A stretch of 64,000 nucleotides of DNA from Streptomyces sp. NBC_00083 (GTDB lineage: Bacteria; Actinomycetota; Actinomycetes; Streptomycetales; Streptomycetaceae): the NCBI RefSeq assembly GCF_026343295.1, contig NZ_JAPELY010000002.1:310001-374000 (forward strand). Reading direction: 5' to 3'. Below are positions 1 to 8,459 of this stretch, in pieces. Position 1 is the stretch's first letter; the number at the start of each line of letters is the position of its first letter. The notes below the pieces were generated by a model. That model saw only the letters and a list, made by a program, of their open reading frames with translations, made no database searches and had not been told where the DNA came from. The position numbers and the translations under genes were made by a program.

Positions 1-460
1 GGCGCTGCACGTAGTAGCGGGCTATCAGGCCGCCCAGGCTGTGCCCCACTATGTCCACCTCGGGGTGGCCGGTGCGGGAGCAGATCTCCTCGACATGGCG
101 GCCGAGCAGCTCTGCGGCGACCCTGATGTCGACGGTCAGCGGCGAGTAGTTGAGCGATTCGAGGTGCCGCCAGCCGTGCCGGGCCAGCGACCGGCGGAGC
201 AGGACGAAGACGGACCGGTTGTCGATGAAGCCGTGCAGCAGGACCACGGGCGGGTGCGACCGGCCGGAGGTGGGCAGCTGCGGTGTGGCGGCGGGATCGG
301 TCACGGGGTGGCGCTCCGGTGTCAGGCCGGACGGATAGAGGAGCAGGTGCCCGGCGAGGACGGCCAGATCGAGCGCGGTGGCCCGGATCAGCGCCGCCGA
401 CAGCCACGCTCGGCGCAGGAACGGCGGCAGGGCGAGGGGTAAGAACGACAAGACCGGCAC
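1..460 (-). CDS. Alpha/beta-hydrolase (lipase/esterase), 3' end cut off by window
   Basis: About 153 codons of a leftward gene are present and the C-terminal part lies outside the window. It starts at a GTG at 460 with a GGGAGG ribosome site eight bases upstream. The N-terminus is hydrophobic and Leu-rich, suggesting a membrane anchor or signal. A VVLLHGF strand-turn with the oxyanion HG pair follows, then the nucleophile elbow GHSLGGL about ten residues before the cut end. These are hallmarks of alpha/beta-hydrolase lipases; the catalytic Asp and His would be in the missing part. Substrate cannot be told. The gene diverges from the B12-binding protein gene at 842. Confidence 0.8.
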   Translation of the reverse strand, partial: MPVLSFLPLALPPFLRRAWLSAALIRATALDLAVLAGHLLLYPSGLTPERHPVTDPAATPQLPTSGRSHPPVVLLHGFIDNRSVFVLLRRSLARHGWRHLESLNYSPLTVDIRVAAELLGRHVEEICSRTGHPEVDIVGHSLGGLIARYYVQR

Positions 461-841
461 GGCGGCGACCTCCCGAATGGCATACGGAAGGCCACTCCGT
501 CCCCCGTATGCCCTCATGGGGCTCCGCCGCTGAAGGGCCGCCGCCGGGGCCGGCCCCGAAAGAGCGAGGGCCGGACCACCGTGCTGCGCGGCTGGCAGCA
601 CGGTGGTGCGGCGCCTTCGTAGCGGCTCCCCTTGCGCCGCGCCCGACCGGATGGGCGGGCTCTGCGGCGGCTGCCGAGGGCCGACTCATGCGGGTACGGT
701 GCAAAACGAACGTGTCCCACGTGTGATTTCCCCCTCCCTCCCCACCGCGAAACGGCGGGGTGCGGGATGCTGTGGATAACGTTCGTTCACTTCCCCGGCT
801 CTTTGGCGCGGGGTGCGCAGGTGGGACATGTGGAGGCAGTG
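461..841. other. Divergent intergenic region, 381 bp
   Basis: No convincing gene lies between the divergent starts at 460 and 842. The stretch holds a strong hairpin at 575-607, described separately, and an AT-richer part around 690-800 that presumably carries the promoter of the B12-binding protein gene. I saw no cobalamin riboswitch core here. Confidence 0.6.
575..607. repeat. Perfect 13-bp inverted repeat (terminator-like hairpin)
   Basis: ACCACCGTGCTGC (575-587) pairs perfectly with 595-607 around a 7-nt loop. It has the strength of a Streptomyces terminator, yet it lies between two divergent genes where no recognised gene ends. It could be a leader structure, an unannotated small RNA end, or a relic. 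Confidence 0.7.
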
Positions 842-1255
842 ATGGGTGTAACTGGTCCGATCCGCGTGGTGGTGGCCAAGCCGGGGCTCGACGGTCACGA
901 TCGCGGGGCCAAGGTCATCGCGCGGGCGCTGCGTGACGCCGGCATGGAGGTCATCTACACCGGGCTGCACCAGACGCCCGAGCAGATCGTGGACACCGCG
1001 ATCCAGGAGGACGCCGACGCGATCGGCCTCTCCATCCTCTCCGGGGCGCACAACACGCTGTTCGCGAAGGTGATCGAGCTGTTGAAGGAGCGGGACGCGG
1101 AGGACATCAAGGTGTTCGGCGGGGGGATCATTCCCGAGGCCGACATTCCTCCGCTGAAGGAACTCGGCGTGGCGGAGATCTTCACGCCCGGGGCGACCAC
1201 GGGGTCCATCGTGACCTGGGTCAACGCGAACGTCCGCCAGCCGACCGACGCCTGA
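842..1255 (+). CDS. icmB: Cobalamin-binding small subunit of acyl-CoA mutase (IcmB-type)
   Basis: The 137-residue protein is a free-standing B12-binding domain of the kind used by two-subunit acyl-CoA mutases such as isobutyryl-CoA mutase. It carries the base-off/His-on motif DGHDRG with axial-ligand His19, then the SILSG and FGGGIIP segments that hold the cobalamin tail. Length and sequence match streptomycete IcmB (about 136 residues) closely. The catalytic TIM-barrel subunit is not adjacent. A mutase large subunit begins at 63424, but whether they partner is unknown. The start at 842 has GGAGG five bases upstream; a GTG at 839 is possible. It would act in branched-chain acyl-CoA and methylmalonyl-CoA precursor supply in the cytoplasm. 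Confidence 0.88.
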   Translation: MGVTGPIRVVVAKPGLDGHDRGAKVIARALRDAGMEVIYTGLHQTPEQIVDTAIQEDADAIGLSILSGAHNTLFAKVIELLKERDAEDIKVFGGGIIPEADIPPLKELGVAEIFTPGATTGSIVTWVNANVRQPTDA

Positions 1256-1264
1256 CCCCCACCC

Positions 1265-1281
1265 CGCCCCTTCCGGGGGCG
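1265..1281 (+). terminator. Short GC hairpin after icmB
   Basis: CGCCCC and its complement pair around a TTCC loop, ten bases past the icmB stop. There is no U-tract, as is usual in Streptomyces. Confidence 0.45.
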
Positions 1282-1299
1282 CCTGCTTCCGCCCGAGGG

Positions 1300-1510
1300 G
1301 CGCCAGCCGCCGGGCACCGGACGGGCTGAGGATGCCGAGGTGGGCCGGGCATCGAGTAGCTGAGGGGCGCGGGGAACTGCGCGAGCAACCCAGCACGGCC
1401 CGCACCCGAAAACCGGGGTCCACGGGGCTCGGCCCCGAGGGGCACCGGACGGGCTGGGGATGCGCATGCGGGCCGGCATCGAGTAGTCAGGGGCACGGGG
1501 AACTGCCCGG
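1300..1510. repeat. Streptomyces-type intergenic repeat units
   Basis: An exact copy of GGGGCGCGGGGAACTGCGC lies at 1364-1382 and a two-mismatch copy at 1490-1508, interleaved with two CCGGACGGGCTG units near 1318 and 1446. The same units recur at 37.7-38.2 kb. The second copy runs into the 3' end of the DUF5691 gene and encodes its last residues and stop codon. Confidence 0.8.
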
Positions 1511-3196
1511 GTGGGCGGCTAGTTCGTCGCGCATCGCCGCGCGCAGCGACAACGTGGCGACGAGGCGCTGGAACGCCTCGGCCCAGTACCCCCCGGCCCC
1601 CGGCGACGCCCCCTCCTCCTCCGGCGGCGTAGCCGTCAGCGCCTCCAGGCGGGGCGACTCCGCAGGATCGAGGCAGCGCTCGGCCAGGCCCATGACCCCG
1701 CTGAAGCTCCACGGGTAGCTGCCCGCGTCCCGGGCGATCTCCAGGGCGTCCACCACGGCCCGCCCCAGCGCCCCGGCCCACGGGACCACACATCCTCCGA
1801 GCAGCTGGAACGCCTCCGACAACCCGTGCGCGGAGATGAACCGGGCCACCCAGTCCGCCCGTTCGTCGGGCGGCAGGACGGACAGGAGCTTGGCCCGCTC
1901 GGCGAGGGAGCCCGTGCCCGCGCCCTCCCCGGGCGGCGCTGACGGCGCGCCGAGCAGCGCCCGGGACCACTCCGCGTTCCCCTGCCGCGCCGCCGCCCGG
2001 CACCACGCCGCGTGCAGCTCCGCGCCCCAGTCGTCGGCCACGGGCAGCGCCACGATCTCGATCGCGGTCCGTCCTCCGAGGCGGCCCGGCCAACCGCCGA
2101 GCGGCGCGCACTCCACCAACTGGCCCAGCCACCAAGACCGTTCGCCCCGCCCGGCCGGGGGCCGGGGGACGATCCCGTCCCGTTGCATGTCCGCGTCGCA
2201 CTCGTGCGGCGCCTCCACCGATATCGCCGCCCCGCCGCCCGTCCGGTCCAGGGACACGCACGACGCCGCGCGCCGCGCCATCCGTCCCGCGAGGGCCGAG
2301 CCGGGCAGCGCCGAGAGGAGTTCCGCAGCCGTCGCCCGCACAGTGCGGCTCCGGTCGGCGAGCGCCGCCTCCAGGAACGGCTCGTCCGCCGGTGAGAGGC
2401 CGCCGCGCAGCGAGTCCAGGAACATCAGCCGGTCCTCGGCCCGCTCCGTCGTCCATGTCCCGGCGAGCAGCGCCCGCCCCGCCTCGGGATCGTGCGCCCG
2501 CACCGCCCCGAGCAGCGCCACCCGCTCCGCGAACAGCCCCTCGTCCCACAGGAGTCGCACCGCTTCGGTGTCCCCGGGGCCGGGCAGCGCCGCACCGCCG
2601 GCCGCGCCTCGCAGCGCGAAGCGCCACTCGGAGTTGAACCGGGCCAGCCACAGCCCGTACGGCCCCGCGAAGGCGAGGGCCTGGGGACGCAGATCCGTAC
2701 GGGCGCGAGCCGCGTCGAGCAGCGCCGGTATCAGCTCCGCGGGCGGTCGCAGCCCCCGCTCGTTCGCCATGGCCAGCCACTGCGGAAGCAGCTCCCCGAG
2801 ATCGGGCGCGGTCCCGCGCCGGCCCCCGGCATGGGCGGGCGCGGACCGGTCGGCGAGGAGCAGCGCCAGGCGACGCCGGGCCGCCGCCGGCACCGCGGGG
2901 CGCCCGTCCGGCGGTGCCGCGCCCGGACGCCCGCCCGCCGCCGCCGGAACCAGCCCCGCCCTGCGCCGTACGGTCAGGGCCGCCGCGGTGTCGAGAAGCC
3001 GCTCCGCGGTGCCGGCCGCCGGGCGCCGCTCGGTGCCGAGGAGCGCCGTGGTCACCAGCTCCTCCCAGGAGCAGGCGCTCGCCCGCAGGTCAGCGTCGCC
3101 CTCGGTGATCGTGGTGGTGCTGGTCATCGGCTCCCTCGTTCCGTCGTGCCTCGTGCGCTCCATGCGTTCCGCCCGGCCGCCGGCCCGTCCCGTCAT
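1487..3196 (-). CDS. DUF5691 family protein of a MoxR/VWA/SWIM module
   Basis: The 569-residue Arg/Ala/Leu-rich protein matches the DUF5691 family, with an N-terminal WEELVTTALLGTERR segment and a long helical body. It has no recognisable catalytic motif; helical repeats are likely from composition, which suggests a scaffold or adaptor. The first ATG (3196) overlaps the stop of the upstream SWIM gene as ATGA with a GGAGG ten bases upstream, so the pair is translationally coupled. An internal ATG at 3127, with a GAGG about six bases upstream, begins at the conserved part and is a credible alternative start. The last seven codons and stop are encoded by an interspersed repeat. Function is unknown; the constant company of MoxR, VWA and SWIM genes points to a shared complex. 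Confidence 0.8.
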   Translation of the reverse strand: MTGRAGGRAERMERTRHDGTREPMTSTTTITEGDADLRASACSWEELVTTALLGTERRPAAGTAERLLDTAAALTVRRRAGLVPAAAGGRPGAAPPDGRPAVPAAARRRLALLLADRSAPAHAGGRRGTAPDLGELLPQWLAMANERGLRPPAELIPALLDAARARTDLRPQALAFAGPYGLWLARFNSEWRFALRGAAGGAALPGPGDTEAVRLLWDEGLFAERVALLGAVRAHDPEAGRALLAGTWTTERAEDRLMFLDSLRGGLSPADEPFLEAALADRSRTVRATAAELLSALPGSALAGRMARRAASCVSLDRTGGGAAISVEAPHECDADMQRDGIVPRPPAGRGERSWWLGQLVECAPLGGWPGRLGGRTAIEIVALPVADDWGAELHAAWCRAAARQGNAEWSRALLGAPSAPPGEGAGTGSLAERAKLLSVLPPDERADWVARFISAHGLSEAFQLLGGCVVPWAGALGRAVVDALEIARDAGSYPWSFSGVMGLAERCLDPAESPRLEALTATPPEEEGASPGAGGYWAEAFQRLVATLSLRAAMRDELAAHPGSSPCP

Positions 3197-4542
3197 GTCA
3201 GCGCCACCTCCTCACCCGCGCCCTCGGCCCAGGCCGCCAGCGGCGCGAAGCCCCGGTGGCCGCACTCGCCGAAGACCGTCACCGGAGCGCCGCCGGACAG
3301 CGCAAGGAGCCGCCACAGGCCCGCGTGGGCGGCGCCGGCCGCGATGACCGGCAACGCCAACCCGCCCTTGGCGTCGGCCAGTTGCCAGGTGTCGCCGCCC
3401 TCGCCCGGCGGGACCGGTATCACCTCGGCCAGCGTCGCCGGGCTCGCTTCGAGCCAGGGGTCGTCCAGGAGCGCCCGCCCGTACCGCTCCACCGCGTCGG
3501 CCGTCGTGCCGCCCGGCGGCGGTCCGCCGGCCGCGACCGGGGCCGCGTACCGCTCGCCGAGGGCCGCCCGCAGTTGGCCGGCGCCCGGGTACGGCGTCAG
3601 GTCGGCGTCGATCGCCAGGCCGACCGGCAGCGCGAGCGCCGGGGCCCGGCCCGCGGCGCCGAAGTCCAGGACCAGCGCCGAGCGGCCCGACTCCCGTCCG
3701 TACAGCCAGATCCGGCGGGTGGTGAGCTTCGCGTCGGCCGTGTCGTACTGGGCGAGGACCTGCCAGGTGTCGCGGATCGCGGGGCCCTGCGGAGCGGTGG
3801 GCGCGCCGACGCGGGTACGTACCGTCGCGGCCAGGGGCTCGGGGAGCGCGGCGCGGCCCAGCCAGGCCCGGTCGAGCAGATGCAGCAGCGCGCACTCCTC
3901 CAGCAGCCGCGTGGGCCACCCCGGACCCGAGCCCGGTATCGCCCCCAACTCCCTCACCCGCGCCGCCAGTCCGGGCGCCTGGGCGTCGACCATGCGGGCC
4001 GCCGTCTCCTCCCACAGGCCGTAGCCGGGCCGTTCCGCCGTCGCGAGGCCGCCGCGCAGCAGATCCGCGAGGCGCTGCTCCAACTCCAGGGCCCCGGAGG
4101 TGATCCGCTCCGCCCGCTTCTCGGCCCGGCGGCGGGCCGCCTCCGGGTCGGCGACGCCGCCCGCGCCCGCCGCGTCAAGGCGCTTGTCCGCCGTTCTCCC
4201 CGCGCGCCCCGCGAGCCACTGCTCCGCCCAGTCGGGCGGCGCCCCGTCCGGCACCGCCCACCCGTCGCCCGACCGGAGCAGCAGCAGCCCCAGCGCGTGC
4301 TTGCACGGGAACTTCCGGCTCGGGCAACTGCACTTGTACGCGGGGCCGCTGGTGTCGACCACCGTCCGGTACGGCGTGCTGCCGCTGCCCTTGCACAGAC
4401 CCCACACCGCCCCCGCTCCGTCGCACCCGTGCTGTGACCACGGCCCGGCGGCGCCGAGCCTGCTTCCCGCCTTGCGTGACGCATCGTCAGGCGCCAGTGC
4501 GAGCACCTGCTCCGCCGTCCAGCGGACCCCCTGCTGAGTCAT
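3193..4542 (-). CDS. SWIM zinc-finger protein (YehQ-like)
   Basis: The 449-residue protein has a SWIM zinc finger, C-x-C-x6-C-x-H, at Cys71, Cys73, Cys80 and His82, near the N-terminus. SWIM fingers bind DNA or protein partners. The remainder (about 140-449) is a mixed domain without known motifs. It is the first gene of the leftward operon and overlaps DUF5691 by ATGA. The ATG at 4542 has no good ribosome site. A promoter of the TTGTCAGTG-N8-TANNNT type sits so close upstream that the message would start at or near the ATG, suggesting leaderless translation. The E. coli counterpart by context is yehQ. Confidence 0.85.
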   Translation of the reverse strand: MTQQGVRWTAEQVLALAPDDASRKAGSRLGAAGPWSQHGCDGAGAVWGLCKGSGSTPYRTVVDTSGPAYKCSCPSRKFPCKHALGLLLLRSGDGWAVPDGAPPDWAEQWLAGRAGRTADKRLDAAGAGGVADPEAARRRAEKRAERITSGALELEQRLADLLRGGLATAERPGYGLWEETAARMVDAQAPGLAARVRELGAIPGSGPGWPTRLLEECALLHLLDRAWLGRAALPEPLAATVRTRVGAPTAPQGPAIRDTWQVLAQYDTADAKLTTRRIWLYGRESGRSALVLDFGAAGRAPALALPVGLAIDADLTPYPGAGQLRAALGERYAAPVAAGGPPPGGTTADAVERYGRALLDDPWLEASPATLAEVIPVPPGEGGDTWQLADAKGGLALPVIAAGAAHAGLWRLLALSGGAPVTVFGECGHRGFAPLAAWAEGAGEEVALT

Positions 4543-4549
4543 GTCCCCG

Positions 4550-4572
4550 AAGGTACGTGCGACCACTGACAA
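4550..4572 (-). promoter_or_regulatory. PafBC/RecA-NDp-type DNA-damage promoter for SWIM-DUF5691 operon
   Basis: On the minus strand TTGTCAGTG (4572-4564) is followed after eight bases by TACCTT (4555-4550). This is a full match to the actinobacterial DNA-damage promoter TTGTCRGTG-N8-TANNNT, first described at Streptomyces recA and later assigned to the PafBC activator in mycobacteria. The predicted start of transcription is at or just before the ATG at 4542. Confidence 0.75.
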
Positions 4573-4620
4573 TTGGCCCTGACCTGCGGCGATTGCCGGT
4601 CCGACGCTGATTGTCAGTGG
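4563..4620. repeat. 11-bp perfect inverted repeat in the divergent promoter region
   Basis: CCACTGACAAT (4563-4573) and ATTGTCAGTGG (4610-4620) are exact complements, 36 bp apart. Each arm contains the upstream element of a damage-type promoter pointing outward, so the repeat is best explained as two back-to-back activator sites rather than a hairpin. Confidence 0.85.
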
Positions 4621-4633
4621 CGTGGTGCACGGT
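4611..4633 (+). promoter_or_regulatory. PafBC/RecA-NDp-type promoter for MoxR-DUF5682-VWA operon
   Basis: TTGTCAGTG (4611-4619), eight bases, then CACGGT (4628-4633). The upstream element is perfect, and the -10 has the required A and final T but C in place of the first T. The extended form TTGTCAGTGGC, as at Streptomyces recA, is present. Predicted leader is about 40 nt, with GGAGGGGGAGCC before the ATG at 4681. Confidence 0.6.
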
Positions 4634-4680
4634 GGTGACACAAGCCGGTCGAACGTCTCGAACGATCTGGAGGGGGAGCC

Positions 4681-5910
4681 ATGACCGTGTCCGAAAACGA
4701 GTGTGCGGCAGCATCCGCAACCGAGCCCGCCCGCGTCGATTCCCGCGCCGACGCCACCGACGCCCATATCGCGCCGCGCGCCGATTCCCGTCTCCCGGCG
4801 CCTTCCGCGGCGCCCGGGGAAGGCGCCGGGCAGGAGGCGCTGCGTCCGCACGCCGAGGACGCCTTCGCGGGCGAACTCGCGGCGCTCGCCGCGGCCGACG
4901 ACCGCCCGCGCCCGGCCCGTTGGCGGCTCTCGCCGTGGGCCGTCGCCACCTATCTGCTCGGCGGCACCCTGCCCGACGGCACCGTGATCACCCCCAAGTA
5001 CGTGGGCCCGCGGCGCATCGTCGAGGTGGCCGTCACCACCCTCGCCACCGACCGCGCGCTGCTCCTGCTCGGCGTGCCCGGCACCGCCAAGACCTGGGTG
5101 TCGGAGCATCTCGCGGCCGCCGTCAGCGGCGACTCGACCCTGCTCGTGCAGGGCACCGCCGGCACCCCGGAGGAGGCGATCCGTTATGGCTGGAACTACG
5201 CCCAGCTGCTCGCCCACGGCCCCAGCCGCGACGCGCTGGTGCCGAGCCCCGTCATGCGGGCCATGGCGCAGGGCATGACCGCACGGGTCGAGGAGCTGAC
5301 CCGCATCCCGGCGGACGTGCAGGACTCACTGATCACGATCCTGTCCGAAAAGACGCTGCCGATCCCGGAGTTGGGCGCGGAGACGCAGGCGGTGCGCGGC
5401 TTCAACCTGATCGCCACCGCCAACGACCGCGACCGCGGCGTCAACGAACTGTCCAGCGCTCTGCGCCGCCGCTTCAACACGGTGGTGCTGCCGCTGCCCG
5501 CGACCGCGGAGGCCGAGGTGGACATCGTGTCGCGCCGCGTCGACCAGCTGGGCCGCTCGCTCGACCTGCCGGCCGTACCCGACGGCATGGCGGAGATCCA
5601 TCGGGTCGTCACCGTCTTCCGGGAGCTGCGCGAGGGCGTGACCACCGACGGCCGCACCAAGCTCAAATCCCCTTCGGGGACGCTCTCCACGGCCGAGGCG
5701 ATCTCCGTCGTGACCGGTGGTCTCGCGCTCGCCGCCCACTTCGGCGACGGGGTCCTCAGGTCCGGCGACGTGGCCGCCGGCATCCTCGGCGCCGTGGTGC
5801 GCGATCCGGCGGCGGACCGCGTCATCTGGCAGGAGTACCTGGAGACCGTGGTCCGCGAGCGGGACGGCTGGAAGGACTTCTACCGCGCCTGCCGTGAGGT
5901 GTCCGTATGA
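4681..5910 (+). CDS. MoxR-type AAA+ ATPase (YehL-like)
   Basis: The 409-residue protein has about 80 disordered Ala/Pro-rich N-terminal residues, then a AAA+ module. Walker A is GVPGTAKT (131-138); the MoxR-type segment EELTRIPADVQDSLI stands in the Walker B/sensor region; sensor 1 is ATANDRD, followed by the Arg finger in SSALRRRF. MoxR ATPases remodel or load partner proteins, typically with a VWA-domain protein encoded nearby, as here. The ATG follows a strong GGAGG site. It overlaps the next gene by ATGA, so MoxR, DUF5682 and VWA are coupled. The matching E. coli gene by order is yehL. Confidence 0.9.
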   Translation: MTVSENECAAASATEPARVDSRADATDAHIAPRADSRLPAPSAAPGEGAGQEALRPHAEDAFAGELAALAAADDRPRPARWRLSPWAVATYLLGGTLPDGTVITPKYVGPRRIVEVAVTTLATDRALLLLGVPGTAKTWVSEHLAAAVSGDSTLLVQGTAGTPEEAIRYGWNYAQLLAHGPSRDALVPSPVMRAMAQGMTARVEELTRIPADVQDSLITILSEKTLPIPELGAETQAVRGFNLIATANDRDRGVNELSSALRRRFNTVVLPLPATAEAEVDIVSRRVDQLGRSLDLPAVPDGMAEIHRVVTVFRELREGVTTDGRTKLKSPSGTLSTAEAISVVTGGLALAAHFGDGVLRSGDVAAGILGAVVRDPAADRVIWQEYLETVVRERDGWKDFYRACREVSV

Positions 5911-8459
5911 CCGCGTCCGCGCCCGGCGCCGCCCCGCCCCGCGCGGCAGGGCCGCTGCTGCTCGGGGTGCGTCACCACGGGCCCGGCTCCGCGCGGGCGG
6001 TGCGCGCCGCGCTGGAGCGCGCACGGCCGCGCGCCGTCCTCGTCGAGGGGCCGCCCGAGGGCGATGCCCTGCTGGCCCTCGCCGCCGACGAGGCCATGCG
6101 CCCGCCGGTCGCGCTGCTCGCCCATGTCGTCGACGATCCGGGCCGGGCCGCGTTCTGGCCGATGGCCGAGTTCTCGCCGGAGTGGGTGGCGATCCGCTGG
6201 GCGCTGGCCAATGACGCCCGGGTCCGCCTCATCGACCTGCCCGCCGCCCACTCGCTCGCGATGGAGCCCGACCCGGCGGACCCGGAAGCGCCCGAGCCCC
6301 CCGAGGACGGCCGGCCGCTCGACCCGCTCGATCCGATCGGCGCGCTCGCCGAGGCCGCCGGCTACGACGACCCGGAGCGCTGGTGGGAGGACGTCGTCGA
6401 GCACCGGGGCGCCGCCGCGGACCCGCGGGCGCCGTTCGCCGCGCTCGGCGAAGCCATGGCCGCGCTGCGCGAGGCGTACGGCGACGGCGGCCACCCGCGC
6501 GACCTGGTCCGCGAGGCGTACATGCGGCAACAACTACGCGCGGCGGTAAAGGAGTTCGGGCCGGGCGAGGTCGCCGTGGTCTGCGGGGCGTGGCACATGC
6601 CGGCGCTCGCCGGGAAGTTCACCGTCGCCGCCGACCGCGCGCTGCTCAAGGGACTGCCCAAGGTCAAGGCCGACCTGACGTGGGTGCCGTGGACCCACCG
6701 CAGGCTCGCCCGGCGCAGCGGCTACGGCGCGGGCATCGACTCGCCGGGGTGGTACGGGCATCTGTTCAGCGCCCCCGACCGGCCGGTGGAGCGCTGGATG
6801 ACCAAGGTGGCGGGGCTGCTCCGCGCGGAGGACCACCAGGTCTCCTCGGCCCATGTCATCGAGGCCGTCCGCCTCGCGGCCACGCTCGCCGCGCTGCGCG
6901 GCCGCCCGCTGCCCGGCCTCGCCGAGACCACGGACGCCGTACGGGCCGTCATGTGCGAGGGGTCCGACGTGCCGCTCGCCCTGATCCAGGACCGCCTCGT
7001 CGTGGGCGATGTGCTCGGCGAGGTGCCCGATGCCGCGCCGGCCGTGCCGCTCCAGCGCGACCTCGTACGGACGCAGCGGACCCTGCGGCTCAAACCGGAG
7101 GCGCTGGAGCGGGAGTTGGAGCTCGACCTGCGCAAGGAGACCGACGCGGCGCGCAGCCGGCTGCTGCACCGGCTGCGGCTGCTCGGCATCGGCTGGGGCG
7201 AGCGGACCGAGGCCCGCTCCACCGGCACCTTCCGGGAGAACTGGCGGCTGCGCTGGGAGCCCGAGCTGTCGGTGCGGGTCGCCGAAGCCGGGGTGTGGGG
7301 CACCACCGTGGAAGCCGCGGCCACCGCAAGGGCGGCGTCGGACGCGGTCGCCACGACCGCCCTCGGCGCCATCGCCACGCTCGCCGAGTGCTGCCTCGCG
7401 GCCGAACTGCCGGACGCGCTGCCGGTGGTGATGCGGGCCCTGGCCGACCGGGCCGCGCTCGACACGGACGTCGCCCACCTCGCACAGGCCCTGCCGGCCC
7501 TCGCCCGCACCCTGCGCTACGGCGATGTGCGCGGCACCCCGGCCGCCGGTCTCGCCGACGTCGCGGCGGGCCTCGCCGACCGGATCTGCGTGGGCCTGCC
7601 GCCCGCCTGCGCCGGCCTCGACGCGGACGGCGCGGCCGAGATGCGGACGCACCTCGACGCCGTCCACGCCTCCATCTGCCTCCTCCCGGACCCGGCCGGG
7701 GGCGGGGCGGGCGGCCTGCGCGACCGCTGGTCCGCGATGCTCGCCCGGCTCGCCGCGCGCGACACGGTGCCCGGCGTCCTCCGCGGCCGCGCGGTGCGGC
7801 TGCTGCTCGACGACGGGCGCGTCGAGAGCGAGGAAGCGGCCCGCTCCATGGGGCTCGCGCTCTCCCCGGGCACGGCGCCGGCCGACGCGGCCGCGTGGAT
7901 CGAGGGGTTCGTCGGCGGGGCCTCGGGCGGCGGCATGCTCCTGGTCCACGACGACCGGCTGCGCGCCCTGGTCGACGGCTGGCTCACCAGCGTGACCCCG
8001 GAGGCGTTCACCGACGTACTGCCGCTGCTGCGCCGCACGTTCGCCGCCTACGAGGCCGGGGTGCGGCGCACCTTGGGGGAGCTGGCGCGGCGCGGCCCCG
8101 CGGTGCGCACCGCGCCCGGTGACGCGGCCGCCCCCGGATTCGGCGCGGGGCTCGACACCGCGCGCGCCGATGCGGTCCTGCCCCTCCTGTCCCTGCTCCT
8201 GGGCCGGGACGGATCGCCCGGATCCGCCCGCCACGACGCGACCCACGCGCCGGCCGCGCCCTGTGCGGCCACCGCCCCCGACCGAACCGGCGCCCTCACC
8301 GATCCCGACGAGCGGAATGGAACCGACGCCCTTGCCGGACCCGACGGCCCTCACGGACCCGACGACCACGATGGCTCCAGCGACCCCGAAGACTCCAGCG
8401 ACCCCGAGGACTCCATCGGCACGGAAGGCTCCAACAACCCTGTGGGGGTGGGCAGATGA
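5907..8459 (+). CDS. DUF5682 family protein (YehM-like; possible TIKI/TraB-like hydrolase)
   Basis: The 850-residue protein sits between the MoxR ATPase and VWA genes with ATGA overlaps at both ends. Its N-terminal 240 residues carry GVRHHGPGS (His23, His24), VEGPPEG (Glu47) and VVCGAWHMPAL (His230). This spacing of a GxxH motif, a Glu and a second GxxH resembles the TIKI/TraB/EreA-like metallohydrolase fold; that link is my inference. The middle is helical. The last 70 residues are low-complexity, rich in Asp, Pro, Ser and Gly with repeated DPEDS units. In E. coli the counterpart by position is yehM. If the motif reading is right, this would be the enzyme of the module. Confidence 0.82.
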   Translation: MTASAPGAAPPRAAGPLLLGVRHHGPGSARAVRAALERARPRAVLVEGPPEGDALLALAADEAMRPPVALLAHVVDDPGRAAFWPMAEFSPEWVAIRWALANDARVRLIDLPAAHSLAMEPDPADPEAPEPPEDGRPLDPLDPIGALAEAAGYDDPERWWEDVVEHRGAAADPRAPFAALGEAMAALREAYGDGGHPRDLVREAYMRQQLRAAVKEFGPGEVAVVCGAWHMPALAGKFTVAADRALLKGLPKVKADLTWVPWTHRRLARRSGYGAGIDSPGWYGHLFSAPDRPVERWMTKVAGLLRAEDHQVSSAHVIEAVRLAATLAALRGRPLPGLAETTDAVRAVMCEGSDVPLALIQDRLVVGDVLGEVPDAAPAVPLQRDLVRTQRTLRLKPEALERELELDLRKETDAARSRLLHRLRLLGIGWGERTEARSTGTFRENWRLRWEPELSVRVAEAGVWGTTVEAAATARAASDAVATTALGAIATLAECCLAAELPDALPVVMRALADRAALDTDVAHLAQALPALARTLRYGDVRGTPAAGLADVAAGLADRICVGLPPACAGLDADGAAEMRTHLDAVHASICLLPDPAGGGAGGLRDRWSAMLARLAARDTVPGVLRGRAVRLLLDDGRVESEEAARSMGLALSPGTAPADAAAWIEGFVGGASGGGMLLVHDDRLRALVDGWLTSVTPEAFTDVLPLLRRTFAAYEAGVRRTLGELARRGPAVRTAPGDAAAPGFGAGLDTARADAVLPLLSLLLGRDGSPGSARHDATHAPAAPCAATAPDRTGALTDPDERNGTDALAGPDGPHGPDDHDGSSDPEDSSDPEDSIGTEGSNNPVGVGR

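Noticed and set aside
461-841. Cobalamin riboswitch before icmB
   Set aside because: I looked for the conserved B12-box and did not find it.
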